Counted from the stretch's first letter, positions 22,650 through 34,629 are shown. The stretch is 64,000 bases of DNA from Scilla litardierei (GCA_030789695.1 CM061132.1:150544597-150608596); one strand, 5' to 3'. Notes: generated from the letters alone by a model not told the origin. Numbers and translations are program-made.

Positions 22650-24344
22650 GGTTGGATCCTGTGGATGGCAAGCAACACTAGAAGGGGGGTTGAATAGTGT
22701 TGATCAAATACTAAAACTTTTTCGCTCAACGCAAATAAATTCCTTCTAACATTGCCTAAGAAACCAAGTAGAGTGATCTACGCTTGGTTCTTAATCAACA
22801 ATATAATTTTAAAGTGCACAGCGAAATTTCACAGCAGGTAGTCGACTCCTTATGAGCAGTAGTCGACTCCCAGAGAATATGTTAGGACAAATAAGATTAC
22901 AAATATGAATTTCAGCGTATATAGATAAAATTGATCTTTGTTGTAAATAGAAGATATAAATGTAAAGATAAATAAACACAGATCAACAATCGCAAACAAA
23001 AGGATTTTATCCTGGTTCCCCGCAACCCGGGTACGTCCAGTCCCCGACCAATCTGGTACGAGATTTCCACTATCTGCCTTGGCAAATACAAGCACCTAAC
23101 TTCACTCGTTAGGATTTCCAACGACCTAGCCTTGACCAGGATTTTCGAACACAACACCTAGACTTGTCTAGGGTTTACCCTTGCCTCACAAACCGAGGAC
23201 TTTCCAACTGGCAACAACTAGACTTGTCTAGTGTTCCAACAATAAACACAATAAGAGATTTGTCCAATACTCTACAATAAATGATAGAGATTGGTAAATA
23301 CACCCGATTCTATAGCCAATCAAAAGATAGACAATTTGTGTAGTGGCTTAATAGAATGATAGTCTAGATCACACAAAGATACGAGATAAGTTCTTTGTGA
23401 TCTAGAGCTTTTTTAAAAATCCTTCAAATAAAATTAGAGAGAAATAATAGAGAGGATTTTGAAAAACAATTTAGCCAATAAAATAATAATATGATCTTCA
23501 AAAAGAATTGAGAAAATATTGCAAGATCAAAACTGAAATTAAACTGTCTAGAGAGAAAAATTAGAGAGCTTTGATTCACGAGAGCTTTTACGAATTTTTG
23601 ATTTTCAACGTTGTATTTTTCACAAAATAATTAAGCTCTATTTATAGGGAAAAACTGAGATTTGAATTTCAAATTTCGTTTGACTTTTGTCCCAAAAATT
23701 TCGGAGAGAATTGCTCAAAAGATTTTAAAATTCAAATTCAAAACGTCTGAAAATTTCCAGCAGGTAGTCGACTCCCTCCTATAGGTAGTCGACTCCCAGA
23801 GGAATCTAGGAAATTTTCATCCCTGAGAAGTAGTCGACTCCCTACTTTTGGTAGTCGACTCCCAGAGGAGTTTTTCCTGTTGTTCTAGTCAAAAAGGGTA
23901 GTTAGCTCCAGGGTGCGTGGAGTTTCACTACGAGAATTATGAAGTGACTAGAAAAGCTCTTGAAAACTATTTTGAAGATAGTTAAAATTGTTTTGAAATC
24001 ATTTGTGTGTGTGTGTGTGTTGTCTATTTGATATGGCTTTGACAAATAACCTAAAAGACACGACACACTCACACTAGACTCTGAACATGTCTTCGAAAGT
24101 TTAGTCAACTTGATGAAGTGAAGGTGAGCTTCTCTTTGAGCTTCTTGTTCTGTTTGAGCTTGAGCTTCATCACTTGAGCTTAGTCATGTTCGTCTTTGTC
24201 GTGGAGTATTAATGCGTGCTTCTTGGAGTATGAGTAGAGCTTCACGAAATCTGCATACTTAAGGTGTAGTGTAGTTAGTACACTAAGTAGTCATTTGGTG
24301 TGCTCATCATCAAAATTACTTGGGGTGGAATTCAATTTCCATCA
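22650..24344 (-). mobile_element. Solo LTR of a second Sirevirus-like Copia family
   Basis: 1695 bp, flanked by the duplication ggtac (22645-22649 and 24345-24349). Removing it with one copy keeps the antisense ORF frame open. Its start region, with ggggggttgaatagtg, is laid out like the Sirevirus LTR at 228. It has six GTAGTCGACTCC palindromic sites (near 22838, 22860, 23764, 23784, 23826 and 23850) and a minus-strand TATA box CTATAAATAGAG near 23638-23649. The first base is G where T is expected, so one terminus looks mutated. No internal region remains, as expected after LTR-LTR recombination. Confidence 0.8.
24003..24020. repeat. GT microsatellite inside the solo LTR
   Basis: An uninterrupted GT run of about nine units. 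Confidence 0.85.
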
Positions 24345-24577
24345 GGTACGAGGAGGTCCTGAGACCACGGATTGCGGAGGCCCTCAGGGACGCCTTCGGC
24401 ACCTACGAGCACCTCTTGGCCCCCAGGATCGTGGAGGTCTTCCGTGACACTTTCCAGAGGTTCGAGGAGCGCGTCCAACAGTCGCATCTCCGTCCTCCGC
24501 CAGGTCCCAACGACCCTCCCCACTCCAAGCAAGGCGAGGTGCCAGAGGACGCCTCCTCCCGGGCCCCGGGCCCCTAG

Positions 24578-24979
24578 GCGACGTTTCTTCCTTTTTGTTC
24601 CCCTCCCCCTCCTTTACCTTGTAATACAAAACAATTTCTGGGGTGTTATGTATAAAGCATTTTTGTTGGCCCATGTTCATCTCTGCCTTTTGCCATTTTC
24701 CTTGTTGTCTGGGCCTTCTACTGGCAAAGCCTTTTTCGCAGACGGAGAAGACTTCTTGGACTTTTGTGCCGCGGTTGTGCTCAATCCTGTTAAGAGGGGA
24801 GGGATGATCCGCCGATGTCCCCCCATCGTTCGTCATACGTGCAAATGGCCCTAGGGACGTCGTTCCAATTGGACTGTCAGACTTAGTTCCTCAGGGGTGT
24901 TTCTCGGTCGTCCAACTGTGGCTTTCCCTTCGTCCGCAATCTTCAGGCCGATCAGGTGACCGCCTTGCGGAGGGGGGAT
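24578..24979. other. Tat-A region after the antisense ORF
   Basis: The 3' flank of the antisense ORF. No gene seen; the overlapping small ORFs have no recognisable features. Confidence 0.5.
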
Positions 24980-25715
24980 TGTCATCAGTCTTATGGGCGA
25001 TCGAGGGATCGTCCCGCTGGAGGGGTGGCCCCTCCAGCCTTACGGTTGATCGTATCGTTTGGGCCGCTGGGGGAGCTATCCCAGGCTCACACCCAATCGA
25101 TGTTTTGACCCGCTGGGGGAGTTGTCCCCAGCCTTACGAGCGGCCATGTTGATCTGCCCGCTGGGGGGATTGCCCCCGGTCTCGCGGTAGATCGGGTCGG
25201 TGGGTCGGCGGAGGGAGCTACCCTCCGGCTTATGACCCCCCGATGAACCCGCTTGCTGGGGGAGTTGCCCCTAGCCTTACGGACGGGCCTGGTGATCGGC
25301 CCGTTGGGGGAGTTGCCCCAGCCTTACAATCGATCGGGTCGGCAGGTCAGCGGAGGGAGCTACCCTCCGGCTTACGACCAACCGATGAACCCGCTTGCTG
25401 GGGGAGTTGCCACCAGCCTTACGGACGGGCCTGGTGATCGGCCCGCTGGGGGAGTTGCCCCCAGCCTTACAGTCGATCGGGTCGACGGGTCAGTAGAGGG
25501 AGCTACCCTTCAGCTTACGACCAACCAATGAATCTACCTGCTGGAGGAGTTGCTCCCAGCCTTACAGACGGGCCTGGTGATTGGCCCGTTGGGAGAGTTG
25601 CCCCCCAGCCTTACGGACGAGCCCGATGATCGTCCCGCTTGGGGAGTTGCCCCAGACTTTTGTCTGATTAGCGTAACCTGCCCTCTGGGGGAGGTGAACT
25701 CCCTTCTGCTCCGCG
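24980..25715. repeat. Tandem repeat array of about 47-bp hairpin units with a trimeric higher-order period
   Basis: About 14 diverged units, each centred on a self-complementary block such as CTGGGGGAGTTGCCCCCAG (7-bp stem, 5-base loop). Groups of three units repeat every 142-144 bp (25252, 25394, 25538). Variable tandem repeats in the 3' untranslated part of Tat/Ogre-like elements are known and can seed satellites. Confidence 0.85.
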
Positions 25716-25880
25716 ATCGATCACCCAGCTAGATATAATAACAGAAAGTAGATCTGTACCAACACGGTTCTCTTTTCATTCCTTGAACCCGGGTGTACAT
25801 TTGGAGGAAAAATAAAATGAGGAGGGACGAGGGCAAGCTAATCTTGCCCTGGGGGAGCTGCGACTAATCATCCCGTCCGC
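25716..25880 (-). other. Tat-A sequence between gag stop and tandem array
   Basis: No ORF with features. Pol would be expected in this part of an autonomous relative, and nothing of it is seen. Confidence 0.5.
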
Positions 25881-25940
25881 TCACTCGATGATGCGCATGG
25901 TCGCCTGGACCACATTCACCTTCTTCCCCTTATCTGATTG

Positions 25941-25945
25941 CTTGG
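25941..25945. repeat. Target-site duplication cttgg of the Athila-like composite (second copy 36812-36816)
   Basis: This 5-bp repeat flanks the whole 10.9-kb composite. Removing 25946-36811 with one copy leaves the Tat-A gag frame open, so both outer borders are real. Confidence 0.9.
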
Positions 25946-27428
25946 TGATTCGGGATATAAATTGCGTGTCCCCCCCCCTTTTTCGGGCATTTTATGTGTA
26001 TATCATGTTAAATTTGGCTTTAATACGGGCGTATTTGTGATATTGTGTATTATTGAAGCCTATTCGTATTTTATACATAAAATGTGGTTTTTGTGAGCTA
26101 ATTTTTGCTTCTCGTATTTTTCAGGTACTCCTGAGATTTTTCTGGATTTTCTGGAATTTTTCCAGAATTTTTGAAAATTTCTGGGTTTTTTTGGTGATTT
26201 ATGGAACATGAGAAGCAATTTCTAAGAGTTTATGGATTTTTAGAAAATAAAAAATAAAAAAAAATATAAAAGCCCACTTATGCGGGCCGGCCCACTAGCC
26301 GGCCCGCGTTGCCGCTGCAGCTGTAATGAAAAAAAATTAGTTTTTTTTAAATGCTCTGCGGGCCGCTGGCCCGCTCAAATTTTTCGAGCGGGCGGCCCGC
26401 TCGATTTATTCGAGCGGGCCCCGCTCCTATTACGCGCAGGCGCGCGCTTGGGGCCCACCCGCTGATGCGGGCGGGTTTGGGGGCAGTTCTGCGGGTCGGA
26501 TCCGACCCAATCCGACCCACAATGCCTTAAAAAAGGGCCTCTTGCGTTTTTTTGGGTTCCTCTCGGTTTTTGGAGTTTTTTTAGCTGCGTTTTTTGTGTT
26601 TTTTTAGGGTTTGGAGAAGTTTTGGAAGGGGAGGAAGCCATGGAAGCTTGAGAAGGCTTGGTGGAGCTTGGAGATGCTTGGAGGAAGGCAAATAGGAAGA
26701 GGGAAAGCTCATTTGGGAGAGTTCTTGGTGAAATCTCTCCTTTTTCCTATTGTAATTTTGATATCTCATTTTTGTATGAAACTTGGGTTTATTTTGAATG
26801 CAATTGCCCTATTGTTTGCTATGATTGTGTAGTATTGAATTGCTTGGGTTGTTGCTCATTGAGATTGGTTGTCAATTTAGCCCTAATTTCCCTCTTTGCC
26901 CAATTTTGAATGTGAATGTTGGATGCTTATTAGGGCACAAATTTAATTGGCTAAGTCCCGAGAGGGCAAATTTGAGAAAAATCCATGTGCTTAATTTGGT
27001 TAGTGCCTTGATAATATTTCCATCCCAATTGCAAAATTGTTGTGTTTTTAAAGCTAAATATTCCGATTGGGCTTCCTTAGCCGGATGACCGATTGTGTTA
27101 TATGTGGTAATTAGGAATTGATTAACACCAATTTTAATGATCCCACAACACATGCTCTCTCTCCTAGCTATCCTAAACTCCACCTTTGGCTCTCTAACCC
27201 TAGCCACTTAGGTTAGATTTTTCATTTCACCACACTTTTCCGACATTTTCACCATAATTGAGTTAGTTGTAAAACACTTTATTTCTCGTTATCACCCAAA
27301 TTTTGTGAACGTAGAACGAATTGTCCCTGTGATCCGACCCGGTACTCACCGGTTATTTATATATTGCATTGACGCTCTTACGATTGGGAGTGGAAGGCGT
27401 GCCCCGTGCACGTTTTCCGAGTCAACCA
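25946..27428 (+). repeat. Athila-like LTR1
   Basis: 1483 bp, tgattcggg to caacca. A TATA box (atataaaag) near 26266-26274 is followed by GC-rich hairpins (ggcccgctcgatttattcgagcgggcc type). Its 72- to 111-codon ORFs recur in every copy because the LTRs are nearly identical. Confidence 0.9.
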
Positions 27429-28619
27429 ATTGGCGCCGCTGCCGGGGATGAATTTCCGTGCGCGTTTTCCGAGTCAACCAATTGGCACGTTTTCCGAGTC
27501 AACCAAATTCGTAGTAACTAACTAAAAATTAGTTAGTTTGCTTTCGTGTGCTTTTCTTTTCTTTTCTAGGATCTAGAGTGTTAGAATCTTTAGGTTTGGT
27601 AGGATTTTGGTGTTAAAAAAAATTTGAGATCCCTCCATGTTTTCTCCATCACCCATGGATTTTCATTGCATATCATATTTGGCCTTCTCGTTCCTACGTC
27701 ATTAGCTTTGCTTAGTCCCTACATGCTTAATGCCACGCTATTTTTTCGGATTGTAATTTGGTATCAAATTTCTTGATGTGGGATTGGCATGTTTTAAATT
27801 TTTTTCCACTTTGGTTTCATTTGCGAATATGCCATGTATGAATCTATTCTATACGTCGTGATATCTCTTTGAAATAATTTGGGAAAAGTTTGGTGTAAGT
27901 AATTGCATGAGTTGGGATGAATGGTGTAGTTTTTAATTGGATTGGATTTGGCCAATTGTGCATGCTTTGTTTTCCTCTTAGAAGTGGATGGATGAGTTGC
28001 TAATTCATGTTGGAATGAAAAGAAAGTTAGTATAAGTGAATGTTTCTTCCTAATCAAATCGAGTAGCCGGTGCCCCACGAAACATTGGGAAGGACGCCAA
28101 AGATGAGATTTAGGGGATCATTCCATCCCTTTGCCTATATAGCGTTATCGCGTGTAGGTATTGGTGGCCGTGTTTGCATTTATAGCGTTATCGCGTGAAT
28201 GCAAAACATAAACATGAAAAATCCAAAAACAAAAAAAAAGAGAAAAAGAAAAGAAAAAGAAAAAAAATGAATGAATAAGCTTCATGAATGATGCAATCTC
28301 ATCTCCCACCACTTAGAAGGAATTTCTTTTTTGTTTTGGCCACTTTCATGGAAATTGAAAATTTTGACATCGTGATATCCCGATACGTGTGATACGGGGC
28401 TTATTTCTTCGCTTTTCTTTGAATTGGTTGAGGGGAGTATCATTTGTTGTTTGCTTTCATATATTTGGTATATTGGCTTTGAAATCAATTGGAAATCTCA
28501 TTTTTGGAGTATGCCATGAAGATATTGTGATTTTGGTACATGTCATTCAATTTAATCCGAATTTATCGCGTATTTTGCTAGGGACTAGCAAAAAGCTAGT
28601 TGGGGGGTGTGATTCGGGA
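27429..28619 (+). mobile_element. Deleted internal region between LTR1 and LTR2
   Basis: Starts with the primer site TTGGCGCCGCTGCCGGGGA, repeats the U5 string ttttccgagtcaacca twice more (near 27459 and 27487), then jumps near 27575 to the 3' untranslated part that matches 32090-33118. All of gag is missing. A polypurine tract (tagttggggggtg) abuts LTR2. Confidence 0.8.
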
Positions 28620-30122
28620 TATAAATTGCTTGTTCCCCCCCCCCCATTTTCGGTCATTTTATGTGTATATCATGTTAAATTTGGCTTTAATACGGGCGTA
28701 TTTGTGATATTGTGTATTATTGAAGCCTATTCATATTTTATACGTAAAATGTGGTTTTTGTGAGCTAATTTTTGCTTCTCGTATTTTTTAGGGACTCCTG
28801 AGATTTTTCTGGATTTTCTGAAATTTTTCCAGAATTTTTGGAAATTTCTGGGTATTTTGGTGATTTATGGAAGCATGAGAAGCAATTTCTAAGAGTTTCT
28901 GGATTTTTAGAAAATAAAAAATAAAAAAATATAAAAGCCCATTTATGCGGGCCGGCCCACTGGCCGGCCCGCGTTGCCGCTGCAGCTGTAATGAAAAAAA
29001 AAATTAGTTTTTTTTAAATGCTCTGTGGGTCGCTGGCCCGCTCGAATTTTTCGAGCGGGCGGCCCGCTCGAATTTTTCGAGCGGGCGGCCCGCTCGATTT
29101 ATTCGAGCGGGCCCCACTCCTATTACACGCAGGCGCGCGCTTGGTGCCCGCCTGCTGATGCAGGCGGGTTTGGGGGCAGTTCTGCGGGTCGGATCCGACC
29201 CGATCCGACCCGCAATGCCTTAAAAAGGGCCTGTTGCGTTTTTTTTGGGTTCCTCTCGGTTTTTGGAGTTTTTTTAGCTGCGTTTTTTTGTGTTTTTTTA
29301 GGGTTTGGAGAAGTTTTGGAAGGGGAAGAAGCCATGGAAACTTGAGAAGGCTTGGTGGAGCTTGGAGATGCTTGGAGGAAGGCAAATAGGAAGAGGGAAA
29401 GCTCATTTGGGAGAGTTCTTGGTGAAATCTCTCCTTTTTCCTATTGTAATTTTGATATCTCATTTTTGTATGAAACTTGGGTTTATTTTGAATGCAATTG
29501 CCCTATTGTTTGCTATGATTGTGTAGTATTGAATTGCTTGGGTTGTTGCTCATTGAGATTGGTTGTCAATTTAGCCCTAATTTCCCTCTTTGCCCAATTT
29601 TGAATGTGAATGTTGGATGCTTATTAGGGCACAAATTTAATTGGCTAAGTCCCGAGAGGGCAAATTTGAGAAAAATCCATGTGCTTAATTTGGTTAGTGC
29701 CTTGATAATATTTCCATCCCGATTGCAAAATTGTTGTGTTTTTAAAGCTAAATATTCCGATTGGGCTTCCTTAGCCGGATGACCGATTGTGTTATATGTG
29801 GTAATTAGGACTTGATTAACGCCAATTTTAATGATCCCACAACCCATGCTCTCTCTCCTAGCTATCCTAAACTCCACCTTTGGCTCTCTAACCCTAGCCA
29901 CTTAGGTTAGATTTTTCATTTCACCACACTTTTCCGACATTTCCACCATAATTGAGTTAGTTGTAAAACACTTTATTTTTCGTTATCACCCAAATTTTGT
30001 GAACGTAAAACGAATTGTCCCTGTGATTCGACCCGGTACTCACCGATTATTTAAATATTGCATTGATGCTCCTACGCTTGGGAGTGGAAGGCGTGCCCCG
30101 TGCGCGTTTTCCGAGTCAACCA
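28620..30122 (+). repeat. Athila-like LTR2
   Basis: 1503 bp. It has one more gctcgaatttttcgagc hairpin copy than LTR1. It serves as 3' LTR for the left unit and 5' LTR for the right unit. Confidence 0.9.
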
Positions 30123-30299
30123 ATTGGCGTCGTTGCCGGGGACAACGGTTTCTAGTAGTAGCATTTTTTGATTGATTTTGAAAATTTTAGTGTGATACTC
30201 CTATCTCTTAGTGTGTGTCTTTAAATTTGTTTATTTTCCAACTTTTTGAGTCGTTTGGTTGTTTATTTTCATTTGTTTTGTGAAATTTTTTTTAACAAC
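30123..30299 (+). other. Primer site and gag leader of the right Athila-like unit
   Basis: The primer site TTGGCGTCGTTGCCGGGGA (30124-30142) is followed by a T-rich leader up to the gag ATG at 30300. Confidence 0.75.
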
Positions 30300-31958
30300 A
30301 TGGCATCTTCTTCGGATTTTTCGGACTTTGATTTAGAGGATATCCCACTTCCGCCATATTTCCATGGCACGGAGTGGGAGAACCCTCACTTACATATTAA
30401 AAATTTTGAAGATTGGATGCATTCATGTCTTGGTGGGAATATCGATTATGATTGCATATATTTTAGATTCTTTCCCGATTCTTTACAGGATGATGCTAGA
30501 CTTTGGTTTGATTCATTGTCTCTGGACTCACATTTTACCTGGTTATCATTTCAGGCTGAATTTCTCCGGGTATTTTTGCCTATCTTTTTGGAGCAGGTAC
30601 AGGGGCGGCAGGCCGTGGAGCATATAGAGAGCTTTATCCAGGCTGGGTGGGAGGCCTACCATCAGACATGGCAGAGGTTCACAAATTTGGTGCTTGCGTG
30701 CCCACACCAGAGCTTTCACGAGGATCATCTTCTACAGATCTTCTACACAGGATTATCGCCATCTGGGTGAGATTTGGTGCAGATGAGCTGCGGTGGGACA
30801 TTCTTTGAATATTCGACCGAGGATTCGTGGTGTTACCTGAGGGACCTTGCAGAGTGGGAGCGGACTGTGCCATCTGGAGAGCCGTCACTTGGATATGAGG
30901 ATGATGGCCAGTCCCAGTTTCCACTTCAGGATGCAGAGCTGCAGGTCCAGTGTCAGCTTGAGGAGCCACCTTTGGGCTCTTTTTCTTGCGACCCCATGGG
31001 ATATAGAGCAGAGCAGGAGGATGGGTTGCATGAGAGCTAGGTAGAGGATATTGACAGATTATATTTTGATGAGTCGGAGGAGATAGATGATGGAGTGCGT
31101 GTCGACCACGACGGTGACACGATGCATTTTCATTTTGAGGTTGATGATGAAGTGGATGTGCATGATGGCCGAGAGCAGATCGAGTACACCATGGAGCCTG
31201 AGCCACAGGCCACTTCAGAGTTAGCTTCACAGGTCGAGGCGGTTGAGTATTTTGGGAGGACGACTGAGATGAGCTATTTCTGGGATGGCGAGGATGATGC
31301 GTGCTTGGATTTGCCCGAGACGTGTCTACCTCCAGTCCTATCACTGATGTCACTTCCCTCGCCTCAGGATGCGCACGTGCCAGTCATCGAGGAGGTTTGT
31401 GAGGAGCAGTTATCAGATGTGGGGAGTGCCGCAGAGATCGTTGATGTTGATATGGATGTCGAGGAAGATGATAGCGACGGGGATTACGAGATGGTTTACG
31501 TTGAGCCTGAGCCGCCGTCTCCTCCAGATTCTCTTCTGCAACCGCTTCCCACTCCTCCTGAGGCAGCGTATCATGCCACACCTAGCGTCATTATTCAGGG
31601 AAGTTCCCACCATCTCATGCCTTGCATTTCTGAAGCCAAATTTTCACTTCCATATACATTTGCTTCAGATTGTCGTCCATTGCATTTACATTCTTTTATT
31701 TGTTTTGACGACCCGTTTTGGAATGCTTTTGCAGGGCATGAGGACATGACTTGGATTGATGCAGCTCGTCTCCCACGTGATCCATATTATCCAAAGGAGA
31801 TGCTTGGAGTTGCATTGCTGGAATCCAAGGAGGCCGGTGGTGGCCTAGCTCCAAAGCAGCTGGCGGTGGAGCAAAAGGATATGATCGAGCAGCTACCACC
31901 ACCATTATACATTCGAGATCCGCCTTTTGCTAAGGTGTATTCTTTCCATGTAGTGTAA
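30300..31958 (+). pseudogene. Athila-type gag in one frame with two stop codons
   Basis: A 553-codon frame from ATG 30300 (MASSSDFSDFDLEDIPLPP) to the stop at 31958. The N-terminal part holds a retrotransposon gag region (FPDSLQDDARLWFDSL, about 30475-30520, and LSPSG near 30760), followed by a CGGTFFEYSTEDS segment like the Athila gag. The rest is acidic and Pro-rich, with no zinc knuckle seen. Only a TGA at 30768-30770 and a TAG at 31038-31040 interrupt it; both fit C-to-T change of CGA and CAG. The frame is otherwise undamaged over 1.6 kb, so it was likely coding until recently. No protease, RT or integrase follows. Confidence 0.85.
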
Positions 31959-33118
31959 ATAAATAAAATTAAAAGTTAGTTTGCTTTTTCATGTTTGTTT
32001 TCGTATGTTTTTTCTTTTCTAGGATCTTTTGTGAGATCTAGTACTCTCCCAACATTGAGGACAATGCTTATTTTAAGTTGGGGGAGAGTGTTAGAATCTT
32101 TAGGTTTGGTAGGATTTTGGTGTTAAAAAAAAATTTGAGATCCCTCCATGTTTTCTCCATCACCCATGGATTTTCATTGCATATCATATTTGGCCTTCTC
32201 GTTCCTACGCCATTAGCTTTGCTTAGTCCCTACATGCTTAATGCCACGCTATTTTTTCGGATTGTAATTTGGTATCAAATTTCTTGATGTGGGATTGGCA
32301 TGTTTTAAATTTTTTTCCACTTTGGTTTCATTTGCGAATATGCCATGTATGAATCTATTCTATACGTCGTGATATCTCTTTGAAATAATTTGGGAAAAGT
32401 TTGGTGTAAGTAATTGCATGAGTTGGGATGAATGGTGTAGTTTTTAATTGGATTGGATTTGGCCAATTGTGCATGCTTTGTTTTCCTCTTAGAAGTGGAT
32501 GGATGAGTTGCTAATTCATGTTGGAATGAAAAGAAAGTTAGTATAAGTGAATGTTTCTTCCTAATCAAATCGAGTAGCCGGTGCCCCACGAAACATTGGG
32601 AAGGACGCCAAAGATGAGATTTAGGGGATCATTCCATCCCTTTGCCTATATAGCGTTATCACGTGTAGGTATTGGTGGCCGTGTTTGCATTTATAGCGTT
32701 ATCGCATGAATGCAAAACATAAACATGAAAAATCCAAAAACGAAAAAAGAGAAAAAGAAAAGAAAAAGAAAAAAAATGAATGAATAAGCTTCATGAATGA
32801 TGCAATCTCATCTCCCACCACTTAGAAGGAATTTCTTTTTTGTTTTGGCCACTTTCAAGGAAATTGGAAATTTTGACATCGTGATATCCCGATACGTGTG
32901 ATACGGGGCTTATTTCTTCACTTTTCTTTGAATTGGATTGAGGGGAGTATCATTTGTTGTTTGCTTTCATATATTTGGTATATTGGCTTTGAAATCAATT
33001 GGAAATCTCATTTTTGGAGTATGCCATGAAGATATTGTGATTTTGGTGCATGTCATTCAATTTAATCCGAATTTATCGCGTATTTTGCTAGGGACTAGCA
33101 AAAAACTAGTTGGGGGTG
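31959..33118 (+). other. 3' untranslated region and polypurine tract of the Athila-like unit
   Basis: Contains ttgaggacaatg and ttaagttgggggag (about 32055-32090), then AT-rich sequence matching 27580-28619, and ends with the polypurine tract tagttgggggtg before LTR3. In full-length Athila elements pol and an env-like ORF lie before this point. Confidence 0.75.
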
Positions 33119-34629
33119 TGATTCGGGATATAAATTGCTTGTTCCCCCCCCCCCATTTTCGGGCATTTTATGTGTATATCATGTTAAATTTGGCTTTAAT
33201 ACGGGCGTATTTGTGATATTGTGTAATATTGAAGCCTATTCGTAATTTATACATAAAATGTGGTTTTTGTGAGCTAATTTTTGCTTCTCGTATTTTTCAG
33301 GTACTCCTAGGATATTTCTGGATTTTCTGGAATTTTTTCAGAATTTTTGGAAATTTCTGGGTATTTTTGGTGATTTATGGAAGCATGAGAAGCAATTTCT
33401 AAGAGTTTCTGGATTTTTAGAAAATAAAAAATATAAAAATATAAAAGCCCACTTATGCGGGCCGGCCCACTGGCCAGCCCGCGTTTGCCGCTGCAGCTGT
33501 AATGAAAAAAAATTAGTTTTTTTTAAATGCTCTGCGGGCCGCTGGCCCGCTCGAATTTTTCGAGCGGGCTTCGCCAGCTCTCGCGAGCGGGCGGCCCGCT
33601 CGATTTATTCGAGCGGGCCCCGCTCCTATTACGCGCAGTTGCGCGCTTGGGGCCCGCCCGCTGATGCGGGCGGGTTTGGGGGCAGTTCTGTGGGTCGGAT
33701 CCGACCCGATCCGACCCGCAATGCCTTAAAAAAGGGCCTGTTGCGTTTTTTTTTGGGTTCCTCTCGGTTTTTGGAGTTTTTTTAGCTGTGTTTTTTGTGT
33801 TTTTTTAGTGTTTGGAGAAGTTTTGGAAGGGGAGGAAGCCATGGAAGCTTGAGAAGGCTTGGTGGAGCTTGGAGATGCTTGGAGGAAGGCAAATAGGAAG
33901 AGGGAAAGCTCATTTGGGAGAGTTCTTGGTGAAATCTCTCCTTTTTCCTATTGTAATTTTGATATCTCATTTTTGTATGAAACTTGGGTTTATTTTGAAT
34001 GCAATTGCCCTATTGTTTGCTATGATTGTGTAGTATTGAATTTCTTGGGTTGTTGCTCATTGAGATTGGTTGTCAATTTAGCCCTAATTTCCCTCTTTGC
34101 CCAATTTTGAATGTGAATGTTGGATGCTTATTAGGGCACAAATTTAATTGGCTAAGTCCCGAGAGGGCAAATTTGAGAAAAATCCATGTGCTTAATTTGG
34201 TTAGTGCCTTGATAATATTTCCATCCCGATTGCAAAATTGTTGTGTTTTTAAAACTAAATATTCCGATTGGGCTTCCTTAGCCGGATGACCGATTGTGTT
34301 ATATGTGGTAATTAGGACTTGATTAACGCCAATTTTAATGATCCCACAACCCATGCTCTCTCTCCTAGATATCCTAAACTCCACCTTTGGCTCTCTAACC
34401 CTAGCCACTTAGGTTAGATTTTTCCTTTCACCACACTTTTCCGACATTTCCACTGTTAATTGAGATTGTTGTAAAACACTTTATTTTTCGTTATCGATCA
34501 ATTTTGTGAACGTAGAACGACTTGTCCCTGTGACCCGACCCGGTACTCACCGGTTATTTTTATATTGCATTGACACTCCTACGCTTGGGAGTGGAAGGCG
34601 TGTCCCGTGCGCGTTTTTCGAGTCAACCA
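33119..34629 (+). repeat. Athila-like LTR3
   Basis: 1511 bp. Its hairpin cluster has a different internal variant (cttcgccagctctcgcgag). After its end the primer site is broken after attg, and unrelated sequence follows. Confidence 0.9.

Larger units (their letters stand above)
20706..24577 (+). pseudogene. Tat-A antisense ORF ('gypsy-type transposon' domain plus coiled coil), with introns
   Basis: This runs opposite to gag, next to the 3' LTR. The N-terminal part includes LVGFFMLCRVHGLEPSL and PRWVGDWRSSFVFV (21112-21400), which resemble the domain annotated as 'putative gypsy-type transposon'. Two GT-AG introns fit the reading: 21530-21592 and 22251-22316 (CAG before the donor, TTGCAG at the acceptor). 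The C-terminal exon is an Ala/Glu/Arg-rich coiled coil (22317-22649) that continues after the solo LTR insertion (24350-24577) to SRAPGP and a stop. Frame changes occur near 20890-21060 and 21660-21870. Its function is unknown; antisense ORFs of this type are reported from Tat-lineage elements. Confidence 0.75.

Noticed and set aside
25243..25732. Repetitive ORFs in the Tat-A tandem array
   Set aside because: A product of the 47-bp repeat; units are not multiples of three and the frame is not kept.
26872..27207. 111-codon ORF conserved in several places (26872, 29566, 34073, 35538)
   Set aside because: These are the four nearly identical Athila-like LTRs, so conservation reflects recent copying rather than selection on a protein.
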